From assembly GCF_002261185.1 (NCBI RefSeq), contig NZ_NEVQ01000023.1:62001-126000 (forward strand): a DNA stretch of 64,000 nucleotides, given 5' to 3'. The notes under the pieces are model-generated. The model saw only the letters and a program-made list of their open reading frames with translations, was not told the DNA's origin and searched no databases. Source of the stretch: Bordetella genomosp. 4 (GTDB lineage Bacteria; Pseudomonadota; Gammaproteobacteria; Burkholderiales; Burkholderiaceae_B). Numbering within the stretch: the first letter of the stretch is position 1; each line of letters begins with the position of its first letter. Below are positions 9,141 through 17,834 of this stretch, in pieces. The position numbers and the translations under genes were made by a program.

Positions 9141-9769
9141 AATACGATCTCGCCGCCTTTGATTTCGACGGCACGCTGGCCAACACCTGGCCCTGGTTCG
9201 AATCCATCCTGGACGACGTCGCTGACAAATATGGCTTTCGGAAAACCAACGCCGCCGAACGGGCCGAGTTGCGATATCGCAATGCCCACGACATTCTGAA
9301 ATTCCTCGGTGTACCGCTCTGGAAACTGCCTGCCATCATGGCGCACGTACGCCAGATGATGCGCGACGTGGCACCCACTGTGCAGCTATTTGACGGCATG
9401 GCCGACGCCCTGACCCGTCTGCGCGCAAGCGGCTTGCGCATGACGGTGCTGAGCTCCAACTCCAAAGCCAATGTCCAACGTGTGCTGGGCCCGCACGCGG
9501 ACCAGTGGTTCGACGATTTCGAATGCGGCACGGACATGTTCGGCAAAGCGGCCAAGCTCAAAAGGCTATTAGCGCGCCACAAGGTGGCACCACAACGCTG
9601 CGTCCTGGTAGGCGACGAAATGCGTGACATCGATGCCGCCCGTAAAGCGGGCGTGCAAATCGCAAGCGTTGCCTGGGGCTATAACCATGTCGATGCGTTG
9701 CGCGACCATCACCCCGACGAGCTCATTCTGACCGTCGCCGATCTACCCGCCAAACTGACCCAAGTGTGA
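9137..9769 (+). CDS. HAD-superfamily hydrolase (phosphatase-like)
   Basis: A 210-residue phosphoglycolate-phosphatase-like HAD enzyme. Motif I is DFDGT (nucleophile D9, acid/base D11), motif II SSNS, motif III the lysine in the KAAKLK stretch and motif IV GDEMRDIDAA. The cap sits between motifs I and II (C1 type). The start is TTG 9137, embedded in TTGA with the stop of the upstream gene; the next in-frame ATG would delete motif I, so the TTG is needed. Translational coupling is expected. Substrate unknown. Confidence 0.88.
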   Translation: MKYDLAAFDFDGTLANTWPWFESILDDVADKYGFRKTNAAERAELRYRNAHDILKFLGVPLWKLPAIMAHVRQMMRDVAPTVQLFDGMADALTRLRASGLRMTVLSSNSKANVQRVLGPHADQWFDDFECGTDMFGKAAKLKRLLARHKVAPQRCVLVGDEMRDIDAARKAGVQIASVAWGYNHVDALRDHHPDELILTVADLPAKLTQV

Positions 9770-9771
9770 TC

Positions 9772-10398
9772 ATGGAACTCAACGACGACTATCGCATCAC
9801 CGATCTGAACGCTCTGCAGACGCTGTATGGCCAGCCTGCAGGCGCCTCGATCATCAAGGAAGTGGACCACGTGCATCCGCACTACCGCGCCTTTATCGAG
9901 GCTGCGCCATTCGCGATCCTGGCGACATCCGGCCCCGACGGGCTGGACGCTTCGCCGCGCGGCGATCCAGCAGGTTTTGTGACGGTGGCCGACGACAAGA
10001 CGCTGTTGATTCCAGATCGACGCGGCAACAATCGCATCGACAGCCTGCGCAACATCCTGGCCGATCCGCGCGTCGCCTTGCTGTTTCTCATTCCAGGGGT
10101 GGGCGAGACCTTGAGAGTCAACGGCCGCGCCAGCATCAGCACAGACCCCGAGCTGTTGGCGCGTTTCTCGATGAATGACAAGCCCCCTCGGTCGGTCTTG
10201 GTCATACACGTCGAGACTGTGTTTTTTCAGTGTTCGCGCGCGATTTTGCGGTCCGAACTCTGGGATGCTGCCAAACAAGTGGATCGCAGCAGCCTGCCGA
10301 GCGTGGGGCGTATGCTGGCCGATATCAGCGCAGGCACGTTTGATGGCGTGACGTATGACCGGGAATTACCGGAGCGGGTGCGCAGTACGCTGTACTAG
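9772..10398 (+). CDS. PPOX-type flavin-binding (pyridoxamine 5-phosphate oxidase family) protein
   Basis: A 208-residue split-barrel protein of the group annotated MSMEG_1061-like FMN-dependent PPOX flavoproteins. Markers are FAILATSGPDGLDASPRGD, LLIPDRRGNNRIDSLRNIL and the later VLVIHVETVFFQCSRAILRSELW. It probably reduces or oxidises a small substrate with bound FMN. GTG at 9766 overlaps the preceding stop, but ATG 9772 is in the same frame and equally likely as start. It closes the four-gene LOG/NTF2/HAD/PPOX run and converges on fmt. Confidence 0.85.
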   Translation: MELNDDYRITDLNALQTLYGQPAGASIIKEVDHVHPHYRAFIEAAPFAILATSGPDGLDASPRGDPAGFVTVADDKTLLIPDRRGNNRIDSLRNILADPRVALLFLIPGVGETLRVNGRASISTDPELLARFSMNDKPPRSVLVIHVETVFFQCSRAILRSELWDAAKQVDRSSLPSVGRMLADISAGTFDGVTYDRELPERVRSTLY

Positions 10399-10428
10399 GC
10401 CGGAAAGAACCTCGCCAGGCCCCGCGGC

Positions 10429-11373
10429 TCACGCTGTGGGCTGCCATCCCCGCACAAACACATCCACGGGCTGACGTTTACCCCCGGCTTTCTGCAACTC
10501 CAGCAAGCGCAGCACACCGTCGCCCGTCGCAATGTCTATCCCTGCCTCCGTGGCTTGCAACAGCGTGCCTGGCGCATGCGTAACGACCGTATCCAACGCC
10601 TCTGCCCGCCATACCTTGACCGGCGCCTCCAGGCCCGGCAACCGTACCGTCGCACCGGGTACAGGATTGAACGCGCGAACACGCCGCGCCAGCAGCGTTG
10701 CAGCTTGCGTGCAATCCAGGGCAGCCTCGGCTTTGTCGAGCTTCGCAGCGTAGGTCACGCCATCGGCAGGCTGCGCTTGCGGCTGCAAGCCCCCGGCTTG
10801 CAGCAATTGCAGGGCTTGCACGATGGCCTCGCCACCAGCGGCAGCCAAGGCGTCATGCAATTGTGCAGCGCTGTCGGTATCGCCGATCGGCACGCGGCGT
10901 TCGAGCAGCATGTCGCCCGTATCCAGGCCTTCGTCCATCTGCATGATGGTGACGCCGGTTTCCGCGTCGCCAGCTTCGATAGCACGTTGAATCGGCGCCG
11001 CACCGCGCCACCGCGGCAGCAGGCTGGCATGGATGTTCAGGCACCCGCGCGGGGGCAACTGCAACGTCCACGCCGGCAAAATCAAGCCATAGGCCGCCAC
11101 CACCATCACCTCGGGCGCGGCTTGCTCCAATTGCGCACGGGCTTGCGCCGCCTCGTCAGGATAACGGCCGTCCAGACGCAAACTGCGCGGCTGCGCGACG
11201 GGGATTCCGGCCGCCAACGCGGCCTGTTTGACCGGACTGGGTGTGAGCTTCAGCCCGCGGCCGGCGGGCCGGTCCGGCTGCGTCAGCACCAGCGGGATCT
11301 CGTGCCCCGCGGCCAACAAAGCGTCGAGTGCGACGCGGGCGAATTCAGGAGTTCCAGCAAAAACCAGGCGCAT
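10429..11373 (-). CDS. fmt: Methionyl-tRNA formyltransferase
   Basis: Formylates Met-tRNA(fMet) using 10-formyl-THF for translation initiation. The 314-residue length is typical. The catalytic set matches E. coli Fmt with a seven-residue offset: N113 and H115 in [18 protein letters not shown], and D151 in DEGLDTGD. The C-terminal OB-like tRNA-binding domain follows from about residue 210. It lies 146 bases downstream of def on the same strand. Confidence 0.97.
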   Translation of the reverse strand: MRLVFAGTPEFARVALDALLAAGHEIPLVLTQPDRPAGRGLKLTPSPVKQAALAAGIPVAQPRSLRLDGRYPDEAAQARAQLEQAAPEVMVVAAYGLILPAWTLQLPPRGCLNIHASLLPRWRGAAPIQRAIEAGDAETGVTIMQMDEGLDTGDMLLERRVPIGDTDSAAQLHDALAAAGGEAIVQALQLLQAGGLQPQAQPADGVTYAAKLDKAEAALDCTQAATLLARRVRAFNPVPGATVRLPGLEAPVKVWRAEALDTVVTHAPGTLLQATEAGIDIATGDGVLRLLELQKAGGKRQPVDVFVRGWQPTA

Positions 11374-11519
11374 AAGAGATCAGGAGAACGCGCCACGGCG
11401 CGTCGGGCAAGAGTCAGCAAATGCCGATGATCGCATATTCGTCACGCAGCCCCATGACAAGCCCTGCAAGCAGCCGGAATGCCGCCATCGCGCCAGCGTG
11501 AGACCGTCTCGATCGAGCT

Positions 11520-12032
11520 TCAGGCGCGCAGCGCTTCGCGCTCGGCTTTTTTCAGTTTGGTCTTGATGCGGGTCTGTTTCAGGTTGGACAGGTATTCCAC
11601 AAACACCTTGCCGTCCAGATGGTCCAGCTCGTGCTGGACACACACCGCCAGCAGCCCATCGGCCTCGGCCTCGTAGGCATTGCCGTCGATATCCAACGCC
11701 CGATAACGAATACGCGCGGCACGCTCGACCTCGTCATAAATGCCGGGCACGGAGAGGCAGCCTTCTTCGTAGGTCTGGCGTTCGTCGCTTTTCCAGGTGA
11801 TCTCGGGGTTGATCAACACGCGCAGGTGGTTGCCTTCTTCGGAGACGTCAATCACGACGACTCGCTCGTGGACATCAACCTGCGTCGCCGCCAGTCCTAC
11901 ACCGGGCGCGTCGTACATGGTGTCGGCCATATCGCGCACTAACTTCCGGATGCGGTCGTCCACCACCGCAACCGGCTTGGCCTTTTTGTGCAAGCGCGGG
12001 TCGGGGTAATGAAGAATAGGAAGTAAAGCCAT
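11520..12032 (-). CDS. def: Peptide deformylase
   Basis: Removes the N-terminal formyl group from nascent proteins. All three motifs are present: GVGLAATQ (motif I), EGCLSVPG (motif II, metal ligand C92) and QHELDH (motif III, ligands H134 and H138, catalytic E135). 170 residues is standard for type 1 enzymes. It is divergent from dprA across an AT-rich region and precedes fmt, the usual def-fmt order. Confidence 0.97.
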   Translation of the reverse strand: MALLPILHYPDPRLHKKAKPVAVVDDRIRKLVRDMADTMYDAPGVGLAATQVDVHERVVVIDVSEEGNHLRVLINPEITWKSDERQTYEEGCLSVPGIYDEVERAARIRYRALDIDGNAYEAEADGLLAVCVQHELDHLDGKVFVEYLSNLKQTRIKTKLKKAEREALRA

Positions 12033-12241
12033 GGCAAACAGAGATGTGGGTTGATTAGTCAGCGATTCGTTAATAATAATTCATTAGACATATGATTTCT
12101 AATAGTTTTCGACTAATAGCACCATGAAAAAACTCGACGGCCGGCTTTTGGCGGGTCTTTTTCGTCCCTGGTGGCGCGAGATCGTGGCCAAGCCCATGCG
12201 ACACTAGGGCCCCGCCATCAACTGACGGCCTTTCACGCACT
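12033..12241. promoter_or_regulatory. AT-rich divergent promoter region, def/dprA
   Basis: 209 bases between divergent def and dprA. An AT-rich core at about 12060-12120 (runs such as TTAATAATAATTCATTAG) contrasts with the flanking genes and should contain the def promoter. The dprA side is GC-richer, with no clear -35/-10 visible. No RNA gene was seen here. Confidence 0.45.
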
Positions 12242-13465
12242 ATGCCGCTCGCCCATTCCGCCACCGAACTCTCTGCCTGGCTACGCCTGTCGCTGGAACC
12301 CGGCTTGACACCGTCGATGCGCTATCCACTGCTTTCGGCACTGGGATTGCCCGAACAGATCTATGCACTGAGCGCACCGGCCCTGGCCCGTTACGTGCCA
12401 CAACAACTGGCGATCCAGTTGGCGGCCGACACGCCGACCGAGATTCAAGCCCAGATTGACCGAACGCTGGAATGGGCGGCGCAGCCGAATCATCACATCC
12501 TGACGCTGGCGGATCCCGCGTATCCGCAGAGCCTGCTCACCATCGCCGACCCGCCTGTCGTGCTGTATATCAATGGCAATCCGGCACGCCTGACTCAACC
12601 GGCGCTGGCAGTGGTAGGCGCGCGCAGTGCCACGCCCGGCGGATGCGAAAACGCCCGGGCCTTTGCCCGGCATCTGGCCAGTCACGGCTGGTGCGTGGTC
12701 AGCGGCCTGGCGCAGGGGATCGATGCGGCAGCGCACGAAGGCGCGCTGCTGGCAGGACCTGATGGCGCAGGCACGGTGGCCATCATGGGAACCGGCATCG
12801 ACCGAGTCTATCCCGCCGGGCACCGCGAGCTCGCGCATCGCATTGCCGAACATGGCGCCCTGGTCTCGGAATTGCCGCTGGGCATGGGCGCCCTGCCTCA
12901 CCATTTCCCGATGCGCAATCGTCTCGTTGCGGGCCTGGCGCGCGGCGTGCTCGTGGTCGAGGCCGCGCGCCAGAGCGGCTCGCTCATCACGGCGCGCCTG
13001 GCGGGGGAAAGCGGCCGCGAAGTGTTCGCCATTCCCGGCTCGATCCATTCCCCGTTGTCACGCGGCTGCCATGCCCTGATCCGGCAAGGGGCGAAGCTCG
13101 TGGAAACGGCTCAGGACATCACCGATGAGCTCGGCGGCGAACAGCCAGGCGCATCCCGGGCAACGTCCCGCACGCGGACGCCCACACGTGCCAGCACCAG
13201 AGGGAAATCGTCCGATACATCGCCGTCCCCAGCCCGCACGGCAACGTCGTCGGTAACCGTTGCCGACGCGCAGGAGGCCGTGGCCGACGTCGATATACCC
13301 GAATCCCCACTGTTACAAGCGCTCGGCTACGATCCCCTGCATCTGGACGCCTTGCAAGCACGCACCGGACTCGACATCCCCACCCTGACCACGCAATTGC
13401 TCGAACTGGAATTGGCCGGCCATATCGCGCGGCTGGACGGCGGACAGTTTCAGCGTCTTAAATAG
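12242..13465 (+). CDS. dprA: DNA-processing protein DprA (Smf)
   Basis: Loads RecA on incoming single-stranded DNA during natural transformation. An N-terminal helical region precedes the Rossmann-like DprA domain (GLAQGIDAAAHEGAL, GTGIDRVYPAGHREL, FPMRNRLVAGLARGVLVVEA, SGSLITARLA). A low-complexity Thr/Arg/Ser linker (about 300-340) leads to a C-terminal winged-helix domain (ALGYDPLHLDALQARTGL). The 407-residue length is normal. Pairing with def/fmt is the widespread arrangement. Presence of DprA alone does not prove competence. Confidence 0.95.
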   Translation: MPLAHSATELSAWLRLSLEPGLTPSMRYPLLSALGLPEQIYALSAPALARYVPQQLAIQLAADTPTEIQAQIDRTLEWAAQPNHHILTLADPAYPQSLLTIADPPVVLYINGNPARLTQPALAVVGARSATPGGCENARAFARHLASHGWCVVSGLAQGIDAAAHEGALLAGPDGAGTVAIMGTGIDRVYPAGHRELAHRIAEHGALVSELPLGMGALPHHFPMRNRLVAGLARGVLVVEAARQSGSLITARLAGESGREVFAIPGSIHSPLSRGCHALIRQGAKLVETAQDITDELGGEQPGASRATSRTRTPTRASTRGKSSDTSPSPARTATSSVTVADAQEAVADVDIPESPLLQALGYDPLHLDALQARTGLDIPTLTTQLLELELAGHIARLDGGQFQRLK

Positions 13466-13663
13466 CTGGCACAGCACCCAGCGGGCGCATCCCGCGCCGG
13501 GCTACAGTTCGATGGACATAGCAAGGCCTCAAGTAGCTGGCACGGACGTTCAGCCCCGCTCCTTGTGCATCCGGTTCGGCAGCATAGGATTACTATACGT
13601 TTAGTCATCAGCCTCAATCGCAGGTATGCGTCCCACGGTACGCAGCCCTTCCCAGGAAAAGAA

Positions 13664-14572
13664 ATGAGCTTGCCTTCACGCGTCAAAATCGTCGAGGTTT
13701 CTCCTCGCGATGGTCTGCAAAACGAAAAAGAACTGATCAGCACGGATATCAAGGTAGAGCTGGTTGATCGCTTGACCGCTGCCGGGTTTCCCAATGTCGA
13801 GGCCACGTCATTCGTTTCGCCCAAATGGGTACCTCAGATGGCTGACGCTGCCGAGGTCATGTCGCGCATCCAGCGCAAACCGGGTGTCATCTACTCCGTC
13901 CTGACGCCGAACATGAAAGGCCTGGAGGGCGCATTGGCCGCCAAGGCCGACGAAGTCGTCATTTTCGGCGCAGCCAGCGAGGCATTTTCGCAAAAGAACA
14001 TCAACTGCTCCATCGCCGAATCGATCGCGCGCTTTGAGCCCGTTGCCGAAGCCGCACGTGCCGCCGGCCTGCGGCTGCGCGGCAGCATCAGTTGCGCGCT
14101 GGGCTGTCCCTATCAAGGCGAAGTCCCCATCGAGTCCGTCGTCGATGTGGCTCGGCGCTATCTGGCGCTGGGCTGCGATGAAATCGACGTGGCCGACACA
14201 ATAGGCGTAGGCACCCCGCAGCGCGTGCGCGAGGTGATGGCTGCCGTCACCCAGGTTGTCGATCCCGGCCGGATTTCGGGGCATTTCCACGACACGTATG
14301 GGCAAGCGCTGGCCAACATTCTGGCCGCGCTGGAGACGGGTATCAGCATTTATCATACGTCGGTCGCGGGCCTGGGCGGCTGCCCGTATGCCAAAGGCGC
14401 GACGGGCAATGTCGCCACTGAGGACGTGTTGTACATGTTGCGCGGCCTGGATATTGAGACCGGCGTGGATTTCGATGCGGTCGTCGATATCGGCCAGTGG
14501 ATGTCGGCCAATCTGAACCGCAAGGGCGGCAGCCGTGCCGGCAATGCCATTGCAGCCAAACGAGCCGCGTGA
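13664..14572 (+). CDS. mvaB: Hydroxymethylglutaryl-CoA lyase
   Basis: Cleaves HMG-CoA to acetoacetate and acetyl-CoA at the end of leucine (and leucine-like) breakdown. A TIM-barrel DRE-metallolyase: SPRDGLQNEK near the start, and the family signature SVAGLGGCPYAKGATGNVATED with the active-site Cys near residue 240. ATG 13664 follows AGGAAAAG and gives 302 residues, the family norm; the upstream frame extension from 13565 has no support. It stands apart from other leucine-degradation genes. A small membrane-protein gene starts 10 bases after it. Confidence 0.95.
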   Translation: MSLPSRVKIVEVSPRDGLQNEKELISTDIKVELVDRLTAAGFPNVEATSFVSPKWVPQMADAAEVMSRIQRKPGVIYSVLTPNMKGLEGALAAKADEVVIFGAASEAFSQKNINCSIAESIARFEPVAEAARAAGLRLRGSISCALGCPYQGEVPIESVVDVARRYLALGCDEIDVADTIGVGTPQRVREVMAAVTQVVDPGRISGHFHDTYGQALANILAALETGISIYHTSVAGLGGCPYAKGATGNVATEDVLYMLRGLDIETGVDFDAVVDIGQWMSANLNRKGGSRAGNAIAAKRAA

Positions 14573-14582
14573 TTACAGCGCC

Positions 14583-15059
14583 ATGAATCTTCTCGATACC
14601 GCCCCGTCCGAAAGCGAACACGAAGCGCTGCTACGCGATATCGGTCCCTTACCGCTGTCAGGTCAGGCCTGGCCAGACTGGGTACGCATTCTGGCCTGGG
14701 TCATTCTGGCGATCATTGGCGTACAGATCGTCATGTCGGCGATACGCATGCCGCCCGACCAGGTCAATTCGGTGGTCGCAGGAATAGTCATCCTGTGTTT
14801 TTTGGGGCTGGTGCTGGTGTCATGGCACATGCAAAAATCCGTCACGACGATCAACGAAGCGGGTCTGCATCAAACCTGGATAACTCGGCGCGAGGTGGCT
14901 TGGCAGGACATTCACTTTGCCAAATTCGTCCCGTTGCTGTTCTCCAAGCGCCTGGTCGTTTTTACTCAACGCGGGCGGCCGGTGGTGTTCCAGGGCGGCA
15001 CGAAGGAACTGCAGATCGCGTTTGCCAAGATCTCGCTGTTATATCGGCGCAAACGGTGA
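14583..15059 (+). CDS. Small membrane protein with C-terminal PH-like region
   Basis: 158 residues. Two hydrophobic segments (about 36-57 and 63-84) are followed by a beta-rich cytosolic part (TTINEAGLHQTWITRREVAWQ, RLVVFTQRGRPVVFQGG) resembling the bacterial PH-like domains found in YcxB/YdbT-type proteins. The start ATG 14583 lies 10 bases after mvaB, so the pair is probably co-transcribed. Function unknown. Confidence 0.7.
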   Translation: MNLLDTAPSESEHEALLRDIGPLPLSGQAWPDWVRILAWVILAIIGVQIVMSAIRMPPDQVNSVVAGIVILCFLGLVLVSWHMQKSVTTINEAGLHQTWITRREVAWQDIHFAKFVPLLFSKRLVVFTQRGRPVVFQGGTKELQIAFAKISLLYRRKR

Positions 15060-15142
15060 ACCGGGTGTGCTGAATTCGGCGCCCCAGGTGACCAGGCGGC
15101 GAATGGCGGCCGATACCGAAAAATAATCGCCCGCCGGTGGCG

Positions 15143-16384
15143 TTACGCCGCCAAGGAAATCGACACCGGCGCATTTGCCTCGCAAGCATCCAGCGCGCGG
15201 CCCAGACGTGTCATGCCTTCGGCTATCTGGCTTTCGTTCATGGTGGCAAACGACATGCGCATGGCGTAAAGATCGGCCTGCGCGGGATCGGCGTAGAAGA
15301 CTTTGCCTGGGACGTAGACGACGCCCTGTTCAATGGCGTAGGGCAACAAACGCGTAGCGTCTATGTCGCCGTTGAGCCTGGCCCAGAAAAACATGCCGCC
15401 CTCGGGTTTGTTGAACACGATACGGCCGGCAAGCGACTGGGTCAGAGATTGCGCCATGGCATCGCAACGGGAGCCGTAGGCGGCCTGGATGCGAGGGACA
15501 TGCTGTGCGTAGCGGCCATCGGCCAAATATTGAGCGACGACTTCCTGAATCCATGCCGATGACGCCATGTCGTCGGCCGCTTTGGCGCCGACGCAGCGAC
15601 GGCGGACTTCAGCCGGGGCAACGATCCAGCCTATGCGCAAAGCAGGTGCCATGGTCTTGGACATGGTCGAGATATAAACCGCCCAATGACGGGCCTCGCC
15701 CTCGGCCAGCGCAGCAATCGGTGGGACCATTTCGCCAGCAAAGCGCAGTTCGCCATAGGGATCGTCTTCGACGATCAGAAACTGATGCTTGACGGCCAGT
15801 TCGAGCAAACGCAGACGCCGTTGCCGGCTGATCGTGGCGCCGCAGGGGTTCGAGAACGACGCAACGACACAGACTATTTTGGGCTTGATACGGCCCGCCA
15901 TCTCGTCCAGCGCATCAACGTCGACCCCATCGGGCCCCGAAGGCACCGTATGGACAGTGGCGCCGGTATAACGCAAAGCCTGTACGGAGTTCGGAAACGC
16001 GGGACTCTCGATAATGGCATGATCGCCGGGCTGCAACATGACGCGGCTGATCAGCGCCAATGCCTGCTGCGACCCGCCGGTGACGGCCAGCTCGGTGTCT
16101 GGATCACACACCAAACCCCGTTCGGCCGTCAGACGCGCGAGCTCCGTGCGCAAGCTGGCCTGCCCATCGATATTGGAATACTGCAGGCACGTTCCCAAAC
16201 GCGCCACGACCTGATTCGAGGCCGCCGTCAGACCATCCACGTCGAATAATTCCTGCGCCGGATAGCCGCCCGCAACGGAAATATTGCCCGGCTTCATGGC
16301 ATACGGCATCAAGGAACGAATGGGCGAAGCGGGAGGCGTTTCGAACGGCGCGGCGAAAGCGTAGCGGGGTGCTGCGAGCGACAT
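15143..16384 (-). CDS. PLP-dependent aminotransferase, class I/II (2-aminoadipate transaminase-like)
   Basis: A fold-type I aminotransferase of about 413 residues. It has the GGSQQAL cofactor loop, SNPCGATIS, the aspartate in EDDPYGELRF and the PLP-binding lysine in STMSKTMAPALRIGW. It resembles the catalytic half of MocR proteins and LysN-type 2-aminoadipate transaminases, and lacks the GntR helix-turn-helix, so it is an enzyme, not a regulator. The start is uncertain: MSLAAPRYAF (16384) fits homologues better than the frame from 16447. Divergent to the PLP-homeostasis gene yggS, an apt but possibly coincidental neighbour. Confidence 0.85.
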   Translation of the reverse strand: MSLAAPRYAFAAPFETPPASPIRSLMPYAMKPGNISVAGGYPAQELFDVDGLTAASNQVVARLGTCLQYSNIDGQASLRTELARLTAERGLVCDPDTELAVTGGSQQALALISRVMLQPGDHAIIESPAFPNSVQALRYTGATVHTVPSGPDGVDVDALDEMAGRIKPKIVCVVASFSNPCGATISRQRRLRLLELAVKHQFLIVEDDPYGELRFAGEMVPPIAALAEGEARHWAVYISTMSKTMAPALRIGWIVAPAEVRRRCVGAKAADDMASSAWIQEVVAQYLADGRYAQHVPRIQAAYGSRCDAMAQSLTQSLAGRIVFNKPEGGMFFWARLNGDIDATRLLPYAIEQGVVYVPGKVFYADPAQADLYAMRMSFATMNESQIAEGMTRLGRALDACEANAPVSISLAA

Positions 16385-16584
16385 GAGGAGGGCGAAGCCG
16401 GTAAAAGTATGCGCTGAATCGAGCGTCAGCGTGGCGCCGGGTCGCACCAGACAGCTCAGCGCCCAACGAAATAAGTAAATGACGAAGAATTCTATGCCTG
16501 CCCCCGGAGGCGGTCAACGACTGCAGTAAACAGCCAGCACACCGGCGCGATTATCATGATGCTTTTACCCAGCATTCTTCCATT

Positions 16585-17295
16585 ATGAGTATCGATGACT
16601 CGATGTCGACCCGCGTGGCCCAACTGCGCGCCCGCATCGACGCCGCTTGCGTCCGCGTAGGCCGGCCAGCCGGCAGTGTGGCCCTCTTGCCAGTGAGCAA
16701 GACTTTCGGCCCCGACGCCGTCCGCGAGGCAGCAGCCCTGGGTTTTACGCGTTTCGGCGAAAACAAAACGCAGGAAATCCGCCAGAAAATTAATGCACTG
16801 GCAGATCTGCCCGTGCAATGGGTCATGATTGGCCACTTGCAGACCAACAAGGCCAAAGACGCAGCGCGCGACGCCTCGGAAGTCCAATCCCTGGATCGCC
16901 TGGAACTCGCTCACGCGCTACAGCGCCGACTACAGACCGAAGGCCGCGACATCGACGTGCTGGTGCAAATCAAAACCTCGACCGAGCCTAGCAAACATGG
17001 CCTCCCGCCCGAGGAGGCGGCAGATTTCCTGCGGACCGTCGTGCGGGAATGCCCGGCCTTGCATGTAAAAGGACTGATGACCCTGGCAGTACAGTCTGAC
17101 GACACGCAAGCCGTACGCAGCTGTTTTCGTGCGCTGCGTGAACTGCGTGACCGCCTGAAAGACGCGTCCATCGAGGGCGTCGAACTGGACAGGCTGTCCA
17201 TGGGGATGAGCGGCGATTTCGAAATCGCCATCGAAGAAGGCGCCACCGAAGTCCGAATTGGCAGCGCAATTTTTGGCGCCCGGCACTACCCCTGA
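16585..17295 (+). CDS. YggS-type pyridoxal phosphate homeostasis protein
   Basis: A 236-residue single-domain TIM barrel that binds PLP without known catalytic activity and buffers the cofactor. The Schiff-base lysine is K39 in LLPVSKTFG. Further hallmarks are FGENKTQEI, WVMIGHLQTNKAKDA and the C-terminal LSMGMSGDFEIAIEEGATEVRIGSAIFG phosphate-binding stretch. The typical neighbour proC is absent. The stop lies four bases from the convergent PCuAC gene. Confidence 0.95.
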   Translation: MSIDDSMSTRVAQLRARIDAACVRVGRPAGSVALLPVSKTFGPDAVREAAALGFTRFGENKTQEIRQKINALADLPVQWVMIGHLQTNKAKDAARDASEVQSLDRLELAHALQRRLQTEGRDIDVLVQIKTSTEPSKHGLPPEEAADFLRTVVRECPALHVKGLMTLAVQSDDTQAVRSCFRALRELRDRLKDASIEGVELDRLSMGMSGDFEIAIEEGATEVRIGSAIFGARHYP

Positions 17296-17299
17296 CAGA

Positions 17300-17794
17300 T
17301 CAGTGCTTCATGTGGTCCATATGTGCATGATCCGCATCCGGCTGATGCCCGATAGGCTTGATCTCGAACTTCACCGCGACCTCGCCTGCTTTCTCGAACT
17401 TCAGCGTAGCCGGGACCTCACCTCCCGCCACGAACGGCTGTTTTAAATTCATGAACATCACGTGATAGCCGCCAGGCGCAAGTTTGACCTCGCCGTCGGC
17501 AGGCACGTCGATGCCCTCAGGCAGATGACGCATGCGGGCCACGCCCTTTTCGGCTTGTACGGTATGCAATTCAACTCGCTCGGCCGCATCCGAGCTCACT
17601 GACACAAGACGATCTGCCGTCTTGGCGTCGTTATCAATGTCCAGATAGCCCGCGCCATTGGTCTGGCCAGGCGCCGAAGCGCGTACCCATGGATCATCAA
17701 TCTGAATCTGTCCGACCTTGTAATCGTGCGCCCAGGCCGACGTGACAGAAGACAGCCCCAAGAGGGCGCCCAACGCCCATTGACGGAATTTCAT
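17300..17794 (-). CDS. Periplasmic PCuAC copper chaperone
   Basis: A 164-residue secreted cupredoxin-like protein that delivers Cu(I), usually for cytochrome oxidase assembly. Signal peptide at about 1-22 (ending SAWA). The metal site is H-x10-M-x22-H-x-M (ELHTV, ARMRH, YHVMFM), one residue longer than the common H-x10-M-x21-H-x-M. A His/Met-rich C-terminal tail (DADHAHMDHMKH) offers additional copper ligands. ATG 17794 (MKFRQW) gives a better signal peptide than the in-frame ATG 17803. No SCO or oxidase gene is adjacent. Confidence 0.9.
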   Translation of the reverse strand: MKFRQWALGALLGLSSVTSAWAHDYKVGQIQIDDPWVRASAPGQTNGAGYLDIDNDAKTADRLVSVSSDAAERVELHTVQAEKGVARMRHLPEGIDVPADGEVKLAPGGYHVMFMNLKQPFVAGGEVPATLKFEKAGEVAVKFEIKPIGHQPDADHAHMDHMKH

Positions 17795-17834
17795 GCAAAA
17801 CATCTCCGTGACGGTCAGCCTAAGCGCTGACGAG

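Noticed and set aside
13461-13543. Repeated AAxTAGCTGGCAC at 13461 and 13531 between dprA and mvaB
   Set aside because: A single short repeat of about 12 bases without further symmetry; too little to call an element. TGGCAC here is not followed by TTGC at sigma-54 spacing.
15143-16384. MocR-type transcriptional regulator
   Set aside because: The aminotransferase lacks an N-terminal GntR winged helix; the frame upstream of residue 1 does not encode one.
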